Shown here: in pieces, positions 18,287-27,661 of the stretch | Numbering within the stretch: the first letter of the stretch is position 1 | How the letters are laid out: each line of letters begins with the position of its first letter | Assembly: GCF_014250475.1 (NCBI RefSeq) | Contig: NZ_CP060204.1 | Span: forward strand, 819,001-883,000 | Source: Selenomonas timonae | GTDB lineage: Bacteria > Bacillota > Negativicutes > Selenomonadales > Selenomonadaceae | Direction of reading: 5' to 3' | Length of the DNA: 64,000 nt | Translations under genes and position numbers: made by a program | Notes under the pieces: generated by a model | Told to the model about the DNA's origin: nothing | Seen by the model: the letters and a program-made list of their open reading frames with translations, nothing else | Database searches by the model: none

Positions 18287-19465
18287 ATGAGCGAAAAATA
18301 TTCGGTCGAACGGCCGGACTGGGTACCCGAGGATGCGGACTGCAAGTTCACGACAAGCGTCATGGGCGGCATCGAGGGCATCAAGGATCTGACCGTCGGC
18401 AATATCAATCCGAAACTCTTGAACGGGCAGGGCATGCCGCGCCGCAAGCTCGTCCTCTCCGAGGATGACTATGTGGCAGGCGTCGAGCGCGGCGACCGCA
18501 TGACACTCTCTCGTGCCATCACACTCATCGAGAGCAACAGCAGCCGTCATTTCAAGCTCGCCCAGCGGGTATTGCAGCGGCTTCTGCCGAAGACGGGCAA
18601 CGCGCTGCGCATCGGCATCACAGGTGTCCCCGGTGCGGGCAAGTCCACGATGATCGAGGCGTTCGGCAATATGCTCTGCGACGCGGGGCATCGTGTCGCC
18701 GTCCTCACCGTTGACCCGACCAGCTCCGTGACGAAGGGCTCGATCCTCGGCGACAAGACGCGCATGGGCACACTCTCGCGCCGCCCCGAGGCGTTCATCC
18801 GTCCCTCGCCTGCGGGCGGGACGCTCGGCGGTGTCGCGCGCAAGAGTCGCGAGACCATGCTGCTCTGCGAGGCGGCGGGCTATGATGTCATCATCATTGA
18901 GACGGTCGGTGTTGGACAGTCCGAGACGACCGTGCGCTCGATGGTCGACTTCTTCCTGCTCGTCGTGCTGACGGGTGCGGGCGATGAGCTGCAGGGCATC
19001 AAGAAGGGCATCATGGAGCTTGCGGATGCGATCGTCATCAACAAGGCGGACGGCGACAACCTGCTGAAGGCAAAGGTTGCACGAGGGCAGTACGAGCGCA
19101 TGATCGAATTCATCCGTCCCGCGACGCTGGGGTGGGAGACACACGCCTACCTCGCCTCCGCCATCGAGAAGACGGGACTTGCCGAACTCTGGGAGGTCAT
19201 TCGCATTTTCCGCGACAAGACGACCGAGACGGGCATCTGGAAGAAACGGCGCGACGGTCAGCTGCTCGACTGGATGAACAGCATGATCGACGAGCATCTG
19301 CACAACCTGTTCTTCGACGATGCCGTCGTGCGCGGGCGGATGCCCGAGGTGAAGGAGGCGATCCTCTCGGGTGGTATCTCGCCGACGCAGGCGGTCGCGG
19401 AGCTGCTCAGCGTATTCGACGTCCACCGTGCAGCAGGGCGGCAGGTCGACCTCTTTACGAATTGA
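18287..19465 (+). CDS. meaB: MeaB-type GTPase, methylmalonyl-CoA mutase chaperone
   Basis: G-protein chaperone that protects and reloads methylmalonyl-CoA mutase with cofactor (ArgK/MeaB family). P-loop GVPGAGKST, TVDPTSS switch region, ETVGVGQSE, and base-recognition NKADGDN are all present. It has 392 aa, with an N-terminal extension of ~90 residues and a C-terminal dimerisation region. ATG at 18287 has AAAGGAGG upstream. Its position after mutB gives the function. Followed 12 bp later by the MsrA-like gene. Confidence 0.94.
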   Translation: MSEKYSVERPDWVPEDADCKFTTSVMGGIEGIKDLTVGNINPKLLNGQGMPRRKLVLSEDDYVAGVERGDRMTLSRAITLIESNSSRHFKLAQRVLQRLLPKTGNALRIGITGVPGAGKSTMIEAFGNMLCDAGHRVAVLTVDPTSSVTKGSILGDKTRMGTLSRRPEAFIRPSPAGGTLGGVARKSRETMLLCEAAGYDVIIIETVGVGQSETTVRSMVDFFLLVVLTGAGDELQGIKKGIMELADAIVINKADGDNLLKAKVARGQYERMIEFIRPATLGWETHAYLASAIEKTGLAELWEVIRIFRDKTTETGIWKKRRDGQLLDWMNSMIDEHLHNLFFDDAVVRGRMPEVKEAILSGGISPTQAVAELLSVFDVHRAAGRQVDLFTN

Positions 19466-19477
19466 GGAGGTGTATCC

Positions 19478-20035
19478 ATGACGAAACGCATCTGCCTCTC
19501 GGGCGCGGATATGTACGAGCTTGAGGAGGTCTTTACAGGGCGGCGCGGCATCGCGAGTGTTCGTACGGGCTACATCAACGCCGCGCCCAATGCCCGCCAT
19601 GAGGATGTGGCGACAGGTGCGGCAGGCGGGCGCATGGGGATCGAGATCTGCTACGATCCGAAGAAGATCGACATCTCGCAGCTGCTCGACCTGCACTTTG
19701 CTGTTGTGACCCCGTACAGCATCGACGGACAGGGGTATGTGCGCGGCAGTATGTACCGTGCAGGTGTCTTCTACGAGAGTGCGGAGGATGAGCCGCAGAT
19801 CCAACTCTATCTCACCTTCCTCGCGGGGAAGGGACGCTGTCCCGCGACGGGGGAGCACCTGACGCTCAATGACCCGAACAGCAGCGCGGCGGCACGGCGC
19901 GTCCTGCATGCGACGATGGAACGTCTCACCTCATTTCAGACGGCAGCGGACGAGCATCAAGGGTATTTGAAGCAGCATCCCGAGACAGAGACCTACATCG
20001 ATCTCGCACGACTGCGCGAACTTGTGAAGTTTTGA
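19478..20035 (+). CDS. MsrA-like protein lacking the catalytic cysteine
   Basis: 185-aa protein with the fold signature of peptide-methionine (S)-S-oxide reductase. An N-terminal SGADMYELEEVF lines up with the MsrA GGCFWxxExxF active-site strand, RGIASVRTGYINA with GVxSVxxGYxGG, and the Y-D-P-x-x-I and YRAGVFYESAED strands follow. The nucleophilic Cys is replaced by Asp (or Ala, depending on alignment); the only Cys near the N-terminus is residue 6. Loss of reductase activity is therefore likely. SD GAGGAGG upstream; last gene of the mut-meaB operon. A specialised non-catalytic paralogue is inferred. Confidence 0.72.
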   Translation: MTKRICLSGADMYELEEVFTGRRGIASVRTGYINAAPNARHEDVATGAAGGRMGIEICYDPKKIDISQLLDLHFAVVTPYSIDGQGYVRGSMYRAGVFYESAEDEPQIQLYLTFLAGKGRCPATGEHLTLNDPNSSAAARRVLHATMERLTSFQTAADEHQGYLKQHPETETYIDLARLRELVKF

Positions 20036-20039
20036 AGTG

Positions 20040-20094
20040 AAAAGGGGCTGTTGCACGAAGTTTTCTAGCTTCGTGCAACAGTCCCTTTTTTTTT
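20040..20094 (+). terminator. mut operon terminator
   Basis: Long near-perfect hairpin GGGGCTGTTGCACGAAG / CTTCGTGCAACAGTCCC with T9. A similar 5' arm (GGGGCTGTTGCACGAA) recurs at the rfbH terminator (44868). Confidence 0.92.
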
Positions 20095-20246
20095 CGGCAT
20101 CATAGACGATTTTCATTTTTATACAAAATTATTTTATGCTATAATCAACAGAATGAAAAATATTCTATCGTATCGTTTCATACGCATGTGTGCCGGATCT
20201 TGCGGCAGTGTGCGGAGTGGATGGGGAAACCAAAGGGGAGCTGGGT

Positions 20247-21911
20247 ATGAGCATACGCACAAAACTACAGTCGATTCTGATTCTGCTGTTTGTCTTCATC
20301 GTGGGATTGGTCGGGCTGAACTTCTTTACATTCAATGAACTCAAGGGGGATTCGCCTGCGGTCAACGCCTCCGGGTCGCTGCGGATGCGCGCCTATCAGC
20401 TCTCATGGGGGGCGGCACGACTCGTGTCGGCAGATGAGGGAGATGCACAGACACTGCGCACTGCGATGCAGAAGGATCTGGAGGACTACGATCGTATTCT
20501 GAAAGGACTGGAGCAGGGCGATGCGGCGATGGGACTGACTGCTCCCACGGATGAGGCGGTGCAGCGGCAGCTCGGTGTCGTGCAGCCGCTGTGGGAGTCG
20601 TACCGCAGCGATGTGCGTGCCGTTGCCGAGGGCTCGGACGAGGAGATGCGCCGCGCGGCAGAGGCAAAGGTGGCGAAAGAGGTTGCGCCCTTTGTGGCGG
20701 AGGTCAACAAGCTGGTCGTCGCCTACGATGCCGCAAGCCAGACAAAGATCGAAACTTCCAAGAACATCCAGCTCGGTGTGATTCTCCTCGCCATATTCGT
20801 GGTGGGCGGCGCACTCTGGCTGATCCTTACGCAGATTCTGCGTCCGCTGGCGGCTCTGACGGACTCATTTCGTGGCATTGCCGAGGGCGAGGGCGATCTG
20901 ACGCAGCAGCTCCATGCGGAACGCGATGATGAAATCGGGCGCATTGTCCTTCATTTCAACACCTTTATCGGGAAACTGCGTACCATCATGCGCGGGGCAC
21001 AGGAGAGCGCGGCAGAGGTCGCACAGCTCTCCGGCGCACTCTCGCAGGCAAGCGGTGAGAGCAGCAAGGCGGTCGAGATGGTCGCCGGTTCCGTCACCGA
21101 TGTTGCAGGGCAGGCGAACGCGCAGAACAGCGATATGCAGGAACTCGCGGATAATGTGTCGCAGATTGCGGCACATATGGCGCAGATGCTCGCCTCTGCC
21201 GAACGCTCTGCCGTACTCTCGTCGGACTCCGAGGACAAGGCGGCGGATGGACGGGACGGAGCGGCACGTGTCGCCGCGCAGACCGATGTCCTGCGCGACA
21301 TCGTCATGACGATGGATCGGAAGGTACAGACCCTCACGCAGTATGCGGAGGACATCAATCAGATCATCGATCTCATCAAGGGCATCTCGGGACAGACCAA
21401 CCTGCTCGCACTCAACGCCGCCATCGAGGCAGCACGTGCGGGGGAGAGCGGACGCGGCTTTGCTGTCGTCGCGGAGGAAGTGCGCAAGCTTGCGGAGAGT
21501 TCGAGTCTCGCGGCGGACGATGTCACGGAGAAGATGACCGGTATTCGTCAGCAGGTGCACGAGACGCGCAGTGCAAATCAGGAACTCGTCAGCGAGCTCG
21601 AGAAGATCACGGAGGCGGTTGCTGCGGTGCGTTCCTCGCTGAACGCCATCGCAGAGAGCTCCGAGGAGAGCCGCCGAGCGGCTGCCGAGATCGTGCAGCT
21701 GAATCAGACGGCGTCGGCAGGTGCGCAGAACGTCGCAGGCACATCGGGGAATGTTGCGGCAGCGGCGAAACAGATTGCGGGGCTCTCCGAGGACTCGGCT
21801 GCGGCCATCGAGGAGCAGAGCGCGACTATGGAGCAGGTCGTCGCTACCGCAGAGCACCTGTCCAGTCTGTCGACGAAGCTGGACGGCCTTGTCGGCAAAT
21901 TTAAGGTCTGA
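20247..21911 (+). CDS. Methyl-accepting chemotaxis protein
   Basis: 554-aa transmembrane chemoreceptor. TM1 is about residues 10-28. A short periplasmic sensor with the PilJ/NarX-like helix [15 protein letters not shown] follows, then TM2 about 170-192, HAMP, and a full cytoplasmic signalling hairpin containing the invariant tip [22 protein letters not shown] at 20247 with AAAGGGGAG upstream is preferred over an earlier in-frame ATG at 20190. Expected to signal through CheW/CheA to the flagella encoded at 51-62 kb. A paralogue lies directly downstream. Confidence 0.94.
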   Translation: MSIRTKLQSILILLFVFIVGLVGLNFFTFNELKGDSPAVNASGSLRMRAYQLSWGAARLVSADEGDAQTLRTAMQKDLEDYDRILKGLEQGDAAMGLTAPTDEAVQRQLGVVQPLWESYRSDVRAVAEGSDEEMRRAAEAKVAKEVAPFVAEVNKLVVAYDAASQTKIETSKNIQLGVILLAIFVVGGALWLILTQILRPLAALTDSFRGIAEGEGDLTQQLHAERDDEIGRIVLHFNTFIGKLRTIMRGAQESAAEVAQLSGALSQASGESSKAVEMVAGSVTDVAGQANAQNSDMQELADNVSQIAAHMAQMLASAERSAVLSSDSEDKAADGRDGAARVAAQTDVLRDIVMTMDRKVQTLTQYAEDINQIIDLIKGISGQTNLLALNAAIEAARAGESGRGFAVVAEEVRKLAESSSLAADDVTEKMTGIRQQVHETRSANQELVSELEKITEAVAAVRSSLNAIAESSEESRRAAAEIVQLNQTASAGAQNVAGTSGNVAAAAKQIAGLSEDSAAAIEEQSATMEQVVATAEHLSSLSTKLDGLVGKFKV

Positions 21912-21977
21912 GTGCAGCGTCTCGTTCTATCCGCGTATAATACATTGCATTTCACGCGGATTTATCGGATAGGAGTA

Positions 21978-22005
21978 TTGCACAGCGTTCTTTCTGCGAT
22001 ATAAT
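21978..22005 (+). promoter_or_regulatory. Promoter of the second chemoreceptor-like gene
   Basis: TTGCAC (21978-21983), 16-nt spacer, TATAAT (22000-22005). Confidence 0.55.
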
Positions 22006-22041
22006 AATAGAGAGAATTTTCTATTGAAACGAGAGGGAAAC

Positions 22042-23244
22042 ATGACAATCCACAACAAACTACGAATCACACTCGTTGCCCTCTTTGTCTTCATCATTGG
22101 GCTGGTCGGACTGAACTTCGCCACCTTTGCACAGCTGGATGGGGACTCCCTCGCCGTCAATGCCTCCGGCTCGCTGCGGATGCGTGCCTATCAGCTTGCC
22201 TGGCTTTCGGCACGTCTTGTTCCTGCTGATGCGGACACGGCGGCGGAACTCCGGCGGACGATGTTGGCGCAGATTGAGACGTGCGACCGCATCCTTGCGG
22301 GGCTTCGCCGCGGGGATGCAGAGCTGAATCTCCGGCCGGTGTCAGACGAGGCGGTCAAGGAACAGCTCCGCACGCTGCAGCCTCTCTGGGAGGAGTACCG
22401 CACGCATGTGTTTGCCGTCGCGGGAGCTGTGGGAGAAGAGGAAAAATCCGAGGCAAATGCCGTCGTCGCGGCCGAGGTCGTCGGCTATGTGGCTGAGGTG
22501 GACAAACTCGTTACGGCGTATAATCATGCAAGTCAGGCAAAGGTCGCTATTTCCAAAGACATTGCGGTGGGCGTGACTGTCCTTGCGTTCCTTATCTTTG
22601 CCATCTCCTCCTACTGCATCATCATCGAGGTGCTGCGGCCGATTGCGGCACTGACTGCCTCGTTCCGCGAGGTGGCAGGCAAGGAGGCGGATCTCACGCA
22701 GCAGCTCACGGCCAAACGCAGTGATGAGATCGGACGCATTGTGCAGTCGTTCAATACCTTTGTCCGTGATTTGCGCCAGATCATGCAGCGTGCACAGGCC
22801 TGTGCGACCGAGGTCTCGGGGCTGTCGGATACGATGTGGCGGGCAAGCGTTGAGAACAGCAAGGCGGTCGAATGCAACGCTATTGCCATCACGAATGTTG
22901 CCGCACACGCAAGCGAACAAGACGAGAACATTCAGATGCTCGATACGAGCGTGCACGGTATTTCAGCGCACTTGGAGGAGATGCAGGCACTCGCGCAGAC
23001 GGGGAATGTGAACGGCACGGAGCTCCTCACCTCCATTGAAGCAGTGCGCGCCTGTGCACAGCTTGCAGCGTCGGCATTAGAGGAGGTTGCGAAGGCATCT
23101 CGGGAGATCACGGCGCACGCAACGGACTCGGCAGCTGCCATCGAGCAGGAGACCGCCTCCCTCGAGGCGTTTGCCGCGACTGCCGAGCATCTCAAGGGGC
23201 TCGCCTCGGAGCTGGATGTGCTCGTCGGGCGCTTCAAGGTATGA
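22042..23244 (+). CDS. Chemoreceptor-like protein with truncated signalling domain
   Basis: 400-aa paralogue of the preceding receptor. TM1, the [15 protein letters not shown] sensor helix, TM2 and HAMP are well conserved, and so is the C-terminal end (LDVLVGRFKV against [10 protein letters not shown]). The central ~150 residues of the cytoplasmic coiled coil are absent: there is no [19 protein letters not shown] tip that contacts CheA/CheW. The reading frame is intact with its own SD (GAGAGGG) and promoter, so this is not a simple frameshift pseudogene. It may heterodimerise with or dampen its neighbour, or may be decaying. Confidence 0.82.
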   Translation: MTIHNKLRITLVALFVFIIGLVGLNFATFAQLDGDSLAVNASGSLRMRAYQLAWLSARLVPADADTAAELRRTMLAQIETCDRILAGLRRGDAELNLRPVSDEAVKEQLRTLQPLWEEYRTHVFAVAGAVGEEEKSEANAVVAAEVVGYVAEVDKLVTAYNHASQAKVAISKDIAVGVTVLAFLIFAISSYCIIIEVLRPIAALTASFREVAGKEADLTQQLTAKRSDEIGRIVQSFNTFVRDLRQIMQRAQACATEVSGLSDTMWRASVENSKAVECNAIAITNVAAHASEQDENIQMLDTSVHGISAHLEEMQALAQTGNVNGTELLTSIEAVRACAQLAASALEEVAKASREITAHATDSAAAIEQETASLEAFAATAEHLKGLASELDVLVGRFKV

Positions 23245-23343
23245 TGTACATGGATGGGAGCCGCCGGATATCTTTCGGCGGTTTTCTTTCGTTGATGCAT
23301 CGTTCGGTGTAGAATACTGTGTATGTAATGAAAGGGGAGTACA

Positions 23344-24288
23344 ATGGAGGTCAATGCAAATCTGGCACAGGATGTGTTCAAGGATGCGGGGGAGAGTGTC
23401 ATCTTCCTCATGCTTTCGCTGAAACGCGAGGACATTGAAAAGGAACGTGAGATTATCGCGGACATGGCGGATCGCATCGCTGCGATCCAGCGCTCGATGA
23501 ATATTCGCGTGGCGCCAGAGACGGTCAAGATGACGCTCGGATTCAGCAATCGTGCGTGGGAATATCTCTTTCCGGGCGCGAAGAAGCCGAAGGAGCTTGA
23601 GGACTTTGCGGGCGTGAATGGAGAGCACCACACAGCACCTGCAACGCCTGCCGATCTCTTCCTGCACGTACGTGCGGCACAGGCAGCGACGAGCTATCTC
23701 GTCGTCGATCAGATCATGGGATTCCTGCGTCCCATTGTGGACGTGGTGGATGAGACGCACGGCTTCCACTACCACGAGGGGCGTGCGATCATCGACTTCA
23801 TCGACGGCACGGAGAACCCTGTCGGCGCGGAGGCGCAGGAGTGGGCGATCATCGGCGCGGAGGATCCCGACTTTATCAACGGCTCCTATGCCTTTGCGCA
23901 GAAGTACGTCCACGATCTCGACGCGTGGCGTGCGCTGCCGACCGAGGTGCAGGAGAAGTACATCGGCCGCAGAAAGTACAGCGACCTCGAGCTCTCCGAC
24001 GAGGAGAAGGATCCGCGTGCGCACAACATCATCTCGCAGGACAACCGCGACGGTGAGGAGCACAAGATCGTGCGCATGAACGTCGTCTTTGCGAATCCCG
24101 GCGAGGGCGTGCGCGGCACATACTTCATCGGATACGCGCGCCACTGGGACGTGACACGCCAGATGGTCACGAATATGTTCACGCAGGATGACCGCCTGCT
24201 CGAGTACTCGACGGCGGAGAAGGGGCAGCTCTTCTTCATCCCGTCGAAGGAGCTGCTCGGGTGCATTGCCGAGGGCGAACTGTTCTGA
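23344..24288 (+). CDS. DyP-type peroxidase (YfeX-like)
   Basis: 314-aa dye-decolourising peroxidase family haem protein. The catalytic Asp lies in IDGTENP (D154-G155), the likely proximal haem ligand is His227 in DPRAH, and the conserved Arg is in VRMN (~244). A C-terminal ferredoxin-like strand region reads GTYFIGYARH. There is no signal peptide, so it is cytoplasmic like YfeX. Expected role is peroxide-dependent oxidation under oxidative stress. Monocistronic, ATG 23344 with AAAGGGG upstream. Confidence 0.92.
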   Translation: MEVNANLAQDVFKDAGESVIFLMLSLKREDIEKEREIIADMADRIAAIQRSMNIRVAPETVKMTLGFSNRAWEYLFPGAKKPKELEDFAGVNGEHHTAPATPADLFLHVRAAQAATSYLVVDQIMGFLRPIVDVVDETHGFHYHEGRAIIDFIDGTENPVGAEAQEWAIIGAEDPDFINGSYAFAQKYVHDLDAWRALPTEVQEKYIGRRKYSDLELSDEEKDPRAHNIISQDNRDGEEHKIVRMNVVFANPGEGVRGTYFIGYARHWDVTRQMVTNMFTQDDRLLEYSTAEKGQLFFIPSKELLGCIAEGELF

Positions 24289-24404
24289 CAGCGCTGCGTT
24301 TCGGTTTTTTCTGTGAAATGCTTTACTTTTCCCCTGCGCTTTCGTACAATAGAGATTAGCAATCCATTCGCGTAAGCGTGGCATAGGGAATGGGGGATAT
24401 TTTT

Positions 24405-25370
24405 ATGCTGAAAAAAGCAATCGCGGTTGTGACTTCGGGCGGAGACAGCCCGGGGATGAATGCGGCGGCGCGCGCGGTCGTGCGCACGGCGATCTACGAG
24501 GGCGTCGAGGTCTACGGTGTGCACAACGGCTACAGCGGCATGGTGCATGACGATATTGTGCAGCTCACGACGCGCAGTGTCAGCGATCTGATCCAGCGCG
24601 GCGGCACCTTCCTCGGAACGGCACGCAGCAAGTCGTTCATGACGCCTGAGGGGCGAAAGACGGCGTTCGAGAATCTGCGCAAGCGCGGCATCGAGGGACT
24701 CGTTATCATCGGCGGCGACGGCTCGCTCACGGGCGGCTCGCTTCTGAGCAAGGAGACGGGCATGCCAATCGTGGGCTTGCCGGGCACGATCGACAACGAT
24801 GTCTGGGGCATGGACTATACGATTGGCTGCGATACGGCGTGCAATACAATCGTGGATGCAATCAACAAGCTGCGTGATACAGCGTCGGCACACCGCCGCA
24901 TCATCATCGTTGAGGTCATGGGGCGCCATTCGGGCTGGCTCGCGATGATGTCTGGCATCGCAGGCGGCGCAGAGTACATCCTCGTGCCGGAGGTGGCGTT
25001 TGATCTCGAGGAAATCAGCCTCGAGCTGAAGGAGATGTACGAGCGCGGAAAGCGCTACAGCATCATCGTGGTCGCCGAGGGCGCGGGCTCGGGCGTGGAG
25101 ATCGGCAAGATCATCGGAGAGAAGACGGAGATCGATACGCGCGTCTCGGTACTCGGGCACATCCAGCGCGGCGGCTCGCCGACGGTCGAGGATCGCATCA
25201 AGGCGTCCATGCTCGGAGAGAAGGCGGCACTTGCGATCATCTCGGGTGTGAGCGACGTAGTATACAGCTTCAACGAGGGACAGGTGGTCGGGGTCAACCT
25301 CTTTGAGGCGGTCAACAATACGAAGACGCTCGACCCGGAGCTCGTACGACTTTCGCGCGTCCTCGCATAG
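24405..25370 (+). CDS. pfkA: ATP-dependent 6-phosphofructokinase
   Basis: Phosphorylates fructose 6-phosphate to fructose 1,6-bisphosphate. The 321-aa length matches bacterial PfkA; SGGDSPGMNA (residues 11-20), the nucleotide loop GGDGS (103-107), catalytic GTIDND (127-132) and the MGRHSGW motif are intact. ATG 24405 has GGGGGA upstream; an in-frame ATG at 24390 lacks an SD. A terminator follows at 25392. The fructose PTS genes on the other strand are convergent neighbours. Confidence 0.96.
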   Translation: MLKKAIAVVTSGGDSPGMNAAARAVVRTAIYEGVEVYGVHNGYSGMVHDDIVQLTTRSVSDLIQRGGTFLGTARSKSFMTPEGRKTAFENLRKRGIEGLVIIGGDGSLTGGSLLSKETGMPIVGLPGTIDNDVWGMDYTIGCDTACNTIVDAINKLRDTASAHRRIIIVEVMGRHSGWLAMMSGIAGGAEYILVPEVAFDLEEISLELKEMYERGKRYSIIVVAEGAGSGVEIGKIIGEKTEIDTRVSVLGHIQRGGSPTVEDRIKASMLGEKAALAIISGVSDVVYSFNEGQVVGVNLFEAVNNTKTLDPELVRLSRVLA

Positions 25371-25391
25371 AGCGCGTTTCATCAGATCAAC

Positions 25392-25422
25392 GGCAGCTCA
25401 TCCATATGGATGGGCTGTTTTT
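25392..25422 (+). terminator. pfkA terminator
   Basis: CAGCTCATCC / GGATGGGCTG stem with tetraloop ATAT and T5. Confidence 0.8.
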
Positions 25423-25433
25423 ACGTGCGCAAA

Positions 25434-25466
25434 CGAAAAATCCCTCGGACATTTGCCCGAGGGATG
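25434..25466 (-). terminator. fruA terminator
   Basis: Minus-strand hairpin TCCCTCGGG / CCGAGGGA followed by T5; convergent with the pfkA terminator. Confidence 0.85.
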
Positions 25467-25480
25467 CTGCATTATTAGGG

Positions 25481-27382
25481 TTATTCCTTGATCGGTTTTT
25501 TGAGGAGCGAGAGGATGACGGCGCCGACGACGGCACCGACGAAGATGCTCACGAGGTACATGAGTGGGTTGCCGATGGTCGGGACGACGAAGATGCCGCC
25601 GTGCGGTGCGCGCAGCGTGCAGTCAAAGACCATCGTGAGTGCACCCGCGAGTGCGGAGCCGACGACCATCGAGGGGATGACGCGGACGGGGTCGGCCGCC
25701 GCGAACGGGATCGCGCCCTCGGTGATGAAGGAGAGACCCATGACGTAGTTCGTGATGCCTGCCTTTCGCTGGCTCTCGGTGAAACGGTTCTTAAAGAGTG
25801 TGGTCGCAAGGGCAATCGCCAGCGGGGGCACCATGCCGCCCGCCATGACCGCCGCCATGACGTGATACTCGCCCGAAGCGAGGAGACCTGTGCCCGTGAC
25901 GTATGCCGCCTTGTTGATGGGACCACCCATATCGACTGCCATCATGCCGCCGACGATCAGCCCCATGAGGATGCGCGCCGAGGGATCCATACCGCCGAGG
26001 GTCTCGATCATCCAGTTGTTGATGGCGGAGACGGGCGGCGCGATGATGTAGAGCGAGATCAGCCCCATGATGAGGATGCCGAAGAACGGGTAAAGCAGAA
26101 TCGGCTTGATGCCGTCAAGGGAGGCGGGGAGCCCTGCGAACACCTTCTTGAGGCCGTTGACGGCGTAGCCGCCGACGAAGCCCGCGAGCAGTGCGCCGAG
26201 GAAGCCCGTGCCTGTCGCACCGGCAAGAGAACCACCGACGAAGCCGACGGCGAGTCCCGGCCGGTCGGCAATCGACATGCCGATGAAGCCCGCGAGGACG
26301 GGGAGCATGAAGCCGAACGAGGCACCGCCGACCTGCATGAAGAACTTGGCAAGCGGGGTGTTCGAGCCGAACTTTGACGGATCGATGGTGTAGTCGTCGA
26401 AGAGGAATGCAAGGGCGATGAGGATACCGCCGCCCACAACGAACGGGAGCATGTGCGAGACACCGTTCATGAGGTGTTTGTAGATCTGGCGGGCAAGGCT
26501 TTCGTCCGTGCCGCCGTCTGCGCTTTCTGCTTCGTCCGCGCCGCTCGCACGGTAGACGGGGGCACTGCCGGAGAGTGCACGGTCGATCAGTTCATCTGCC
26601 TTGTTGATGCCGTCCGCGACCTTCGTGATGACGACACGGTGGCCGTCAAAGCGGGACATGGCGACGTTCTTGTCCGCTGCGACAATGATGCCGTCGGCGG
26701 CGGCGATCTCCTCGGGGGTGAGTGCGTTCTTGATGCCCGCGGAGCCGTTCGTCTCGACCTTGACCGTGAGACCGCGCTTCTTCGCGTGCTGCTCGATGCT
26801 CTCCGCCGCCATAAAAGTATGTGCAATGCCCGTGGGACAGGCGGTGACGGCGAGGATCTGGATATGGTCGGCGGTGGGCGTTGCTGCTTCTTCAGACGTG
26901 TCTGTGCTCGGTGCGACGAAGCGATCGTTCTCCTTATCGTCGATGAGCTGACGGAACTCCTCGACGGTCTTGGCGGCAATGAGTGCTTCCTTGAAGTCGG
27001 GGTCCATAATCATGGTTGCGAGCTTCGAGAGGATGGCGAGGTGTTCGTCGTTCGCGCCGTTCGGTGCGGCGATCATGAAGAAAAGGCGGCTCGGGTTGCC
27101 GTCCATGGCGGCAAAGTCCATGCCGTCGGGGATGGTCATTGCGGCAAGCCCTGCGGCTTTAACCCCGTCGCTCTTGGCGTGCGGCGTTGCGATGCCGTCG
27201 CCGAGCCCCGTGGTGCCGCTTTCCTCCCGGATGAGCACGTCCTTGACGTACTGCTCCTTATCGCTGAGATTGCCGCCCTTCTCCATGTAGTCCGCGAGCA
27301 GGCGGATTGCCGCTTCCTTCGAGGTGGGGGCGGAAACGCCGAGGGCGATGCTCTCAGGGTTCAGAAGATCGTTGATATGCAA
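25481..27382 (-). CDS. fruA: PTS fructose transporter subunit IIABC
   Basis: Fused phosphotransferase permease, 633 aa. EIIA domain residues ~1-150 with phospho-His68 in ATPHAK, EIIB domain ~175-275 with phospho-Cys182 in TACPTGIAHTF, and membrane EIIC domain ~300-633 with GGDP-type loops and several helices. Imports fructose as fructose 1-phosphate, the substrate of FruK upstream. TTG start at 27382 is chosen because GGAGGG lies 8 nt upstream and the EIIA domain begins there. The 279-bp gap to fruK contains a foldback repeat. Confidence 0.94.
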   Translation of the reverse strand: MHINDLLNPESIALGVSAPTSKEAAIRLLADYMEKGGNLSDKEQYVKDVLIREESGTTGLGDGIATPHAKSDGVKAAGLAAMTIPDGMDFAAMDGNPSRLFFMIAAPNGANDEHLAILSKLATMIMDPDFKEALIAAKTVEEFRQLIDDKENDRFVAPSTDTSEEAATPTADHIQILAVTACPTGIAHTFMAAESIEQHAKKRGLTVKVETNGSAGIKNALTPEEIAAADGIIVAADKNVAMSRFDGHRVVITKVADGINKADELIDRALSGSAPVYRASGADEAESADGGTDESLARQIYKHLMNGVSHMLPFVVGGGILIALAFLFDDYTIDPSKFGSNTPLAKFFMQVGGASFGFMLPVLAGFIGMSIADRPGLAVGFVGGSLAGATGTGFLGALLAGFVGGYAVNGLKKVFAGLPASLDGIKPILLYPFFGILIMGLISLYIIAPPVSAINNWMIETLGGMDPSARILMGLIVGGMMAVDMGGPINKAAYVTGTGLLASGEYHVMAAVMAGGMVPPLAIALATTLFKNRFTESQRKAGITNYVMGLSFITEGAIPFAAADPVRVIPSMVVGSALAGALTMVFDCTLRAPHGGIFVVPTIGNPLMYLVSIFVGAVVGAVILSLLKKPIKE

Positions 27383-27478
27383 GGGGAAATCCCTCCTTTT
27401 TCATTGTGCTGTGTTTTATTCACTGTGCATACTCCTCGCAAATATTCGCATTGTTTGGAGTGGCGTGAAGTCCCTTAG

Positions 27479-27628
27479 CAAACCCTAGTGGAGCGAGCGG
27501 CGCAGAGTGTGCGACCCGCCCCCTGCGGATTTTATTCGTTCAAGCGCAGCGCGTTTGGAATCCGCAGGTATTTAGGCGGACGAGCACACGACCGCTTGCG
27601 TAACGAGGGTTCTGCGTGGGACTCACGC
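27479..27628 (+). repeat. Foldback repeat, copy B (plus orientation)
   Basis: Second copy of the element at 13561-13715, inverted relative to it and lying between fruK and fruA. Pairings here are GCGAGCGG/CCGCTTGC (one G-T wobble), GTGTGC/GCACAC, CCGCC/GGCGG and CTGCGGA/TCCGCAG, with a shorter apical GC hairpin. The arms differ from copy A by compensatory changes, so the fold is preserved while the sequence diverges. Confidence 0.8.
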
Positions 27629-27661
27629 CACATAGTATTGCACAGCTGCGATGCGTTTATA

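Noticed and set aside
20150-20246. Possible c-di-GMP (GEMM) riboswitch before the first chemoreceptor
   Set aside because: Only a GGGGAAACCAAAGG-like stretch is reminiscent; the paired scaffold of the class could not be drawn.
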